Assembly (NCBI RefSeq): GCF_006385685.1
Contig: NZ_VFRP01000001.1
Location: forward strand, 186,001 to 250,000
Direction: 5' to 3'
Source: Amaricoccus solimangrovi
GTDB lineage: Bacteria; Pseudomonadota; Alphaproteobacteria; Rhodobacterales; Rhodobacteraceae
DNA length: 64,000 nucleotides
In this document: piece by piece, positions 63,013 through 64,000 of the stretch
How the letters are laid out: each line of letters starts with the position of its first letter
Position numbering within the stretch: position 1 is the first letter of the stretch
Program-made: the position numbers and the translations under genes
Notes under the pieces: model-generated
The model's input: only the letters and a program-made list of their open reading frames with translations
The model's database searches: none
What the model was told of the DNA's origin: nothing

Positions 63013-64000
63013 TCAGGCCAGGGCCTTGTTGAGGTTCTCGTCGACCTTCTCGAGCCAGCCGGTCGTGGTCAGCCACTTCTGGTCCGGGCCGACGAGAAGC
63101 GCGAGATCCTTGGTCATGAAGCCCGACTCGACCGTGTCGACGACGACCTTCTCGAGCGTCTCGGCGAAGCGCAGCAGTTCCGCGTTGTCGTCGAGCTTCG
63201 CGCGGTGCTTCAGCCCGCCGGTCCAGGCGTAGATCGAGGCGACCGAGTTGGTCGAGGTCTCGTTGCCCTTCTGGTGCTCGCGGTAATGGCGGGTGACGGT
63301 GCCATGCGCGGCCTCGGCCTCGACGGTCTTGCCGTCGGGCGTCATCAGCACGGAGGTCATCAGGCCGAGCGAGCCGAAGCCCTGCGCCACCGTGTCGGAC
63401 TGCACGTCGCCGTCGTAGTTCTTGCAGGCCCAGACATAGCCGCCCGACCATTTCAGCGCCGAGGCGACCATGTCGTCGATCAGCCGGTGCTCGTAGGTGA
63501 TGCCGGCCTTCTTGAACGCGTCGGCGAATTCGGCGTCGAACACCTCCTGGAACAGATCCTTGAAGCGGCCGTCATAGGCCTTCATGATCGTGTTCTTGGT
63601 CGAGAGGTAGAGCGGCCAGCCGAGGTTCAGCGAGTAGTTCATCGAGGCGCGGGCGAAGTCGATGATCGACTGGTCGAGGTTGTACATCGCCATGGTGACG
63701 CCCGAGCCCGGCGACTTGAACACCTCGCGCTCGATCACCTCGCCATCCTCGCCGACGAACTTCAGGGTCAGCGTGCCCTTGCCCGGGAAGCGGAAGTCGG
63801 TCGCGCGGTACTGGTCGCCGAAGGCGTGGCGGCCGACGACGATCGGCTTGGTCCAGCCGGGCACGAGACGGGGCACGTTCTGGCAGATGATCGGCTGGCG
63901 GAAGATCACGCCGCCGAGGATGTTGCGGATCGTGCCGTTCGGCGACTTCCACATCTGCTTCAGGCCGAATTCCTCGACGCGGGCCTCGTCCGGCGTGATC
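63013..64000 (-). CDS. icd: NADP-dependent isocitrate dehydrogenase, N-terminal part outside the window
   Basis: TCA-cycle enzyme oxidising isocitrate to 2-oxoglutarate. The frame is open to the right edge of the window (329 codons visible), so it is a partial gene and not a 313-residue protein starting at the internal Met. Motifs of the eukaryote-like dimeric class: [94 protein letters not shown] and [12 protein letters not shown]. The C-terminus is complete ([20 protein letters not shown]). Confidence 0.97.
   Translation of the reverse strand, partial: ITPDEARVEEFGLKQMWKSPNGTIRNILGGVIFRQPIICQNVPRLVPGWTKPIVVGRHAFGDQYRATDFRFPGKGTLTLKFVGEDGEVIEREVFKSPGSGVTMAMYNLDQSIIDFARASMNYSLNLGWPLYLSTKNTIMKAYDGRFKDLFQEVFDAEFADAFKKAGITYEHRLIDDMVASALKWSGGYVWACKNYDGDVQSDTVAQGFGSLGLMTSVLMTPDGKTVEAEAAHGTVTRHYREHQKGNETSTNSVASIYAWTGGLKHRAKLDDNAELLRFAETLEKVVVDTVESGFMTKDLALLVGPDQKWLTTTGWLEKVDENLNKALA

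Noticed and set aside
63013-63954. Treating the icd frame as a complete 313-residue protein from its first visible Met
   Set aside because: The frame and IDH homology continue to the window edge (residues [11 protein letters not shown] precede that Met), so the gene is partial.

Overview
The window is 64 kb of very GC-rich DNA with tightly packed, ATGA-overlapping operons. It looks like a chromosome segment of an alphaproteobacterium, most likely in Rhodobacterales. Supporting evidence is a zinc-ligand-free HemB of the Rhodobacter type, a motB-flgE-flgK-flgL-flgI order, a CycM-like membrane-anchored cytochrome c, a yejABEF operon, and an elongator tRNA-Met typical of the class. The genus is not established. 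I see no rRNA, CRISPR array, prophage or intact insertion sequence.

Layout. (1) 1-7722 is an assimilatory nitrate/nitrite operon: a tandem-GAF protein (cut by the window edge), nirB, nirD, nasA, and cysG for the siroheme that NirB needs. (2) 7733-9581 holds small genes. A 25-residue membrane protein and a stress-type small-protein pair (with a DUF2945 partner) each have an upstream GGAAC-N16-(C/G)GTT element, which suggests an EcfG-type general stress regulon. (3) 9666-11052 carries trxC, a small secreted protein, and an internally deleted RayT (REP transposase) remnant flanked by REP palindromes. (4) 11058-12629 is a sharply AT-richer two-gene cassette, DUF262 plus a HEPN protein, inserted directly behind ettA. 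It is the best candidate here for an undescribed defence or toxin-like system. (5) 12634-16887 contains ettA, hemB, a SYLF lipoprotein and an SMR efflux pump. (6) 17008-26182 is a peptide-uptake and hydrolysis cluster: M20 amidohydrolase, binding protein, two permeases, a fused double ATPase and a P1 peptidase, with two unrelated membrane-protein genes in the middle. (7) 26301-32202 holds motor and hook/ring genes. (8) 32293-38620 is the yejABEF oligopeptide importer with a UPF0303 gene coupled to its end. (9) 38794-49594 is housekeeping: cytochrome c, pheA, a glycine-zipper lipoprotein, uup, an RTX protein, metY, a YetF-like protein, dapD, a LOG-family protein and a Nudix hydrolase. (10) 49755-60233 is a putrescine cluster: puuA-puuB, potFGHI, speB, and a second puuA-puuB pair. 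(11) 60300-64000 has a TPC-type metal P-type ATPase, tRNA-Met, a YitT-like protein and the 3' part of icd.

A dispersed family of REP palindromes with the 5' GTAG foot typical of RayT substrates occurs seven times (between nirB and nirD, twice behind rayT, three times behind flgI, once behind the yetF-like gene). In three cases the foot supplies the TAG stop codon of the adjacent reading frame. All assignments come from reading the sequence. No database search, structure prediction or promoter scoring was run.
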